From Prototheca cutis (Eukaryota; Chlorophyta; Trebouxiophyceae; Chlorellales; Chlorellaceae), in the NCBI GenBank assembly GCA_002897115.2, contig BCIH01000001.1, positions 1,124,476 to 1,144,304 on the forward strand: DNA of 19,829 nt, given 5' to 3'. Both the position numbers and the translations under genes were made by a program. The notes beneath the pieces are model-generated. The model was not told where the DNA came from, did no database searches, and saw only the letters and a list, made by a program, of their open reading frames with translations. Shown piece after piece: positions 18,319 to 19,829 of this stretch (position 1 is its first letter; the number at the start of each line of letters is the position of its first letter).

Positions 18319-19291
18319 ATGCTGCGATCGCTGCTTCTCTTGGCCGTCGTTGTGCCCATTTGCCTCGCGGGGACCTCTTCCATCCCGGTGCGCGGTGGCA
18401 TCCATGCGGGACTTGAATTGATAAATAAGCCGGCATTANATGATTTGAACGTGATCCTTGGCACCGCTGTCGCAGGTGACGTGCGGCAGCCTGATCAAGC
18501 TCCAGCATGTCGACTCCAGCTGCCGCCTGCACTCCCACAACATCCCCTACGGCTTTGGACGGGGGTCGGGCCAGCAGTCGGTGACCTGCTACCCCAACTT
18601 GGACAGCGCCGAGAGCTATTGGGTGGTAACGTGCGAGGTGCGCCGGGCAGTCGGTGATGGGTCCTGGATCAGGGCGTCTGAACAAAGTTGTGGCTTGGCT
18701 GGCGCCAGTCTTGTCAAACCAGTGTGAGCATTGCGAAGAAGACAGGAACTCCCCGCCTGTCATGAATGCAGCAGGGGTTGAAATCACGGAGTGCAGTGAC
18801 AAGTGGACAGGTATTGCGGCTGCAGCACCGGAGCACTGCCCGCTGGTTGCACAGCCATCAGTTCATGTCGCCACTCTCCGGCAATCAAGAGGTGAGGGCG
18901 GGGGGTTCCATTCCGGGCAGTGCAAGGGCGCGCTGCTGCCATGCAGCCGTGCTTCTGATGATCAACAGGGTGTTGATCAATTGGGTGCTGACGACCGCTC
19001 TCCATCCCCTGACCCCTTTTGCAGGTCAGCTGCTTTGGCTCAGCCACGGAGTCTGACGAAGGTGATCTGTGGAGGATTGAGTGGGACACGGGCAAGCACG
19101 GCAAGCAGTGGCGCCAGGATTTCCCCATATCGCTGCAGCATGTCGCGACCAAGCAGTTCTTGGCGTCTCAGAACCAGCAGTTCAGCCACCCCATCCAGGG
19201 CCACACCGAGGTGTATGCTGCAAAGAAAGCCACAAAACTGACCAAGTGGGCTGCAGCCGAGGGCGTCTACCTGTCCATAAAGGAGGCCTAG
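18319..19291 (+). CDS. SDF2: SDF2-type ER protein with MIR repeats, 4 exons
   Basis: Exons 18319-18387, 18476-18637, 18775-18891 and 19025-19291 give about 204 residues. Exon 1 encodes a signal peptide (MLRSLLLLAVVVPICLAG). Three MIR-type repeats follow: GSLIKLQHVDSSCRLHSHNI with GSGQQSVTCYPN and SYWVV; then GQVLRLQHRSTARWLHSHQ with SGNQEVSCFG; then ISLQHVATKQFLASQNQQF, closing with WAAAEGVYLSI. These are the marks of stromal cell-derived factor 2. In plants and animals SDF2 is an ER-lumen partner of ERdj3 and BiP in glycoprotein folding and quality control. Arabidopsis SDF2 is about 218 residues, and like it this protein has no HDEL-type tail, so retention would depend on its partners. The end of exon 2 could instead be the gtaacg donor nine bases upstream, and exon 3 could begin three bases earlier at CAG. 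The linker residues between repeats 1 and 2 are therefore uncertain. Confidence 0.9.
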
Positions 19292-19829
19292 TGACATGCA
19301 CAACCGTGGAATGCTGTAAAAATGGAACCCAATCAAGTCACATGAGGCAGAGGTGCAGGGCCAGCACTGTCACCTGGTGGGAACGGGTACCATGCAGGGC
19401 AAAAATAATGCAACCAGCTCAGCCAGCAACGGTGCCACATCACCCCGAGGGTTGCTGGGCATCACTGATGGCCAAAATTTTCACTCTGCAGGGCAATAGG
19501 AAGGTGGACCACCTCANTGATGGACCACCTCCGGGGCTGCTTTCCTTTTCCCAGGGGTTCCCACCCCCGTTTGAAAGGCTATAACCTGCCAGGATGTATG
19601 TTCATCAGCACTGTGGCGCTGGGCGCTGGAAACGCAGAGGCCACTGGCCGGTCTTGCGCAGGCTCTGCACGATGTGCCTCACGTTCAGACACGCCATCAA
19701 GTCTCTGTTCCAGAGACGATGCTCGCTGTTTGGAGGGCAGCACTCCTCGTTGGTGCAGCACCAGCTGATGGCACAGCACCGTGGGTGTCTGCTCTCTGCA
19801 CGACCTGTCCTGCTATTAGAAGGAACTAA
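19292..19829. other. Downstream of SDF2, no supported gene
   Basis: This holds the SDF2 3' UTR and then sequence with no recognisable frame on either strand. The window ends before another gene can be identified. A short imperfect direct repeat of TGGACCACCTC occurs near 19505-19530. Confidence 0.45.
19315..19319 (+). promoter_or_regulatory. TGTAA poly(A) signal of SDF2
   Basis: TGTAA lies 24 bases after the stop codon and is followed by an A run. It is the characteristic green-algal polyadenylation signal, at a short but plausible distance from the stop. It is a motif-only call, but the position is good. Confidence 0.55.

Noticed and set aside
164..19517. Isolated N bases scattered through genes and spacers
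   Set aside because: They look like single ambiguous calls (low quality or heterozygous sites), not a biological pattern. They never coincide with a consistent motif.

Overview
This window looks like nuclear DNA of a green alga, probably a Chlorella-like trebouxiophyte, though the species cannot be named from the sequence. It is GC-rich. Its genes are split by short GT-AG introns with pyrimidine-rich (t/c)gcag acceptors. The gene set is eukaryotic and plant-like: a CURT1/CAAD thylakoid protein with a probable transit peptide, a plant-type PLAC8 protein and an ER SDF2 protein. Two genes have the green-algal TGTAA poly(A) signal a few tens of bases after the stop, and one has it about 260 bases after. 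Isolated N bases are scattered throughout and make some residues uncertain.

Layout. 280-1917 (-): a three-exon PLAC8 protein with a long Ala-rich tail. 2629-3540 (-): an unrecognised protein ending in a very basic segment, possibly with 5' exons at 3877-3926 and 4046-4266. 3664-3867 (+): an isolated C-terminal piece of a Fanzor/TnpB-type nuclease, followed by a strong hairpin at 3973-4003. 4356-5023 (+): a CURT1/CAAD protein. 5944-7626 (+): a protein with three RNA recognition motifs. 7986-8067 (-): a circularly permuted tRNA-Glu(CUC) gene with a T5 terminator at 7964-7968. 8968-11457 and 12476-14766 (both +): two tandem paralogues of a phosphate:H+ symporter-like MFS transporter. 16053-17868 (+): an unrecognised protein with one membrane segment, low-complexity sequence and two SxIP motifs. 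18319-19291 (+): SDF2.

The most striking item is the tRNA. On the minus strand the 3' half (T arm and 3' acceptor strand) comes before the 5' half (D arm and 5' acceptor strand), separated by 9 nt. Joined across the permutation, the halves give a perfect 7-bp acceptor stem, a 5-bp anticodon stem, the anticodon loop CTCTCAC and a 73-nt tRNA-Glu(CUC). Making it would require a circular precursor.

The genes do not form an operon-like pathway. The clearest functional link is between the two transporters. They share three intron positions and two exons of exactly equal length, so they arose by local duplication. The upstream copy has two further introns, one with a GC donor, and a Tyr-to-Phe change at a predicted phosphate-contact position.
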